In this document: positions 38,428 to 38,675 of the stretch, piece by piece
Numbering within the stretch: the stretch's first letter is position 1
Layout of the letters: every line of letters begins with the position of its first letter
DNA from: Thermodesulfovibrio thiophilus DSM 17215
GTDB taxonomy: Bacteria > Nitrospirota > Thermodesulfovibrionia > Thermodesulfovibrionales > Thermodesulfovibrionaceae
Length of the DNA stretch: 38,675 nt
Assembly (NCBI RefSeq): GCF_000423865.1
Contig: NZ_AUIU01000002.1
Span: 1 to 38,675 of the forward strand
Reading direction: 5' to 3'
The notes under the pieces: generated by a model
The model's input: only the letters and a program-made list of their open reading frames with translations
Told to the model about the DNA's origin: nothing
Database searches by the model: none
Program-made: the position numbers and the translations under genes

Positions 38428-38641
38428 AAATCGCATCGAAGATGGATTTTGATACTTAATTGAATTTTTACTGAAAAATCAATGAATTATAGTCAGTTAA
38501 TTTTCATTAATTAAAACACAATTAAAGGTTCAATGCAAATAAGTTAATTGCATAAACTATTTACAAAAATTAAAAAATAGCCTAAAATAGTTGTTAAATG
38601 AAGCATTAAAATAAAGATTATAGTTCTTTGAGAAGATCGGC
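38428..38641 (+). other. CRISPR leader
   Basis: 214 bases of very AT-rich, non-coding sequence between cas2 and the presumed first repeat. No ORF or RNA gene is seen. It contains a promoter at 38560-38588, consistent with transcription of the array, and its last part (ttctttgagaagatcggc) is the likely integration-anchoring segment. Confidence 0.75.
38560..38588 (+). promoter_or_regulatory. Promoter in the CRISPR leader
   Basis: TTTACA (38560-38565), 17-nt spacer, TAAAAT (38583-38588). Each hexamer matches the consensus at five of six positions with ideal spacing. Transcription would begin near 38595, about 45 nt before the first repeat. Confidence 0.65.
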
Positions 38642-38670
38642 GTTTCATCTGAACCATGTGGGATATAAAT
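38642..38670 (+). CRISPR. Probable first CRISPR repeat, array cut by the window end
   Basis: A 29-base segment beginning GTTTCATCTGAACC and ending GTGGGATATAAAT directly after the leader. It has the layout of the 29-30-base type I-B repeats of clostridia, which start GTTTTAT and end ATGTAAAT. Only this one copy and five further bases are in the window, so the repeat length cannot be fixed from repetition. A 5' crRNA handle of AUAUAAAU would follow from Cas6 cutting eight bases before the spacer. Confidence 0.75.
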
Positions 38671-38675
38671 TGTGA

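Overview
This is an AT-rich bacterial chromosome segment. Its gene content and protein style (a tRNA-Thr/Tyr/Gly/Thr-tuf operon, a large housekeeping block, and a type I-B CRISPR-Cas system of the Tneap kind) suggest a thermophilic, anaerobic, diderm bacterium, most likely a Thermodesulfovibrio-like member of the Nitrospirota. That assignment is recognition from the sequence, not a database result. The diderm reading rests on an outer-membrane beta-barrel gene at 14246-15640.

Layout. (1) 3-1603, minus strand: four tRNA genes and tuf in one transcription unit, driven by a promoter whose -35 box overlaps that of the divergent promoter for the next unit. (2) 1702-3726, plus strand: a CBS-pair protein, a DUF47/PhoU-like protein and a PiT phosphate transporter. 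(3) 3723-14130, minus strand: a long run of close-packed housekeeping genes. In transcription order these are a DUF465 protein, ilvD, tRNA-Leu(TAA), galU, lon, thiL, rimO, an M50 membrane protease, trmB, a receiver-like protein and a TPR protein. (4) 14246-15640, plus strand: an outer-membrane porin, separated from the DUF465-ilvD unit by a striking 45-bp palindrome. (5) 15658-18792, minus strand: pdxJ-xseA-xseB-trmJ. (6) 18971-19945, plus strand: galE, possibly leaderless. (7) 19951-23770, minus strand: purF, an M29-type aminopeptidase, a 61-residue small protein, smpB and ssrA (tmRNA), followed by a decayed fragment resembling a phage-type integrase next to the ssrA 3' end. (8) 23849-29182, plus strand: an unusual 1361-residue dikinase-like protein with the ATP-grasp and phosphohistidine domains of pyruvate phosphate dikinase, a large unrecognised N-terminal region and no PEP/pyruvate barrel, followed by a divergent GAPDH. 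(9) 29277 to the window end, plus strand: cas6-cas8b(Cst1)-cas7(Cst2)-cas5-cas3-[ERCC4/XPF-type nuclease]-cas4-cas1-cas2, then an AT-rich leader with a promoter and what looks like the first repeat of a CRISPR array cut by the window edge.

The most interesting part is the CRISPR locus. A predicted ERCC4-fold nuclease with a C-terminal winged-helix-like region lies between the interference genes (cas3) and the adaptation genes (cas4-cas1-cas2), with its end overlapping the start of cas4. Its ERCC4 signature is mostly present, but the last acidic residue of the ERKx3D motif is Asn. The neighbouring Cas4 keeps its four cysteines and the D/ExK/QxxxY motifs but seems to lack the usual motif-I histidine. 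One testable idea is that the ERCC4 protein supplies or replaces a nuclease activity in prespacer processing. The leader of cas6 also carries a dyad symmetry and two tiny in-frame stop-start ORFs that hint at regulated expression.
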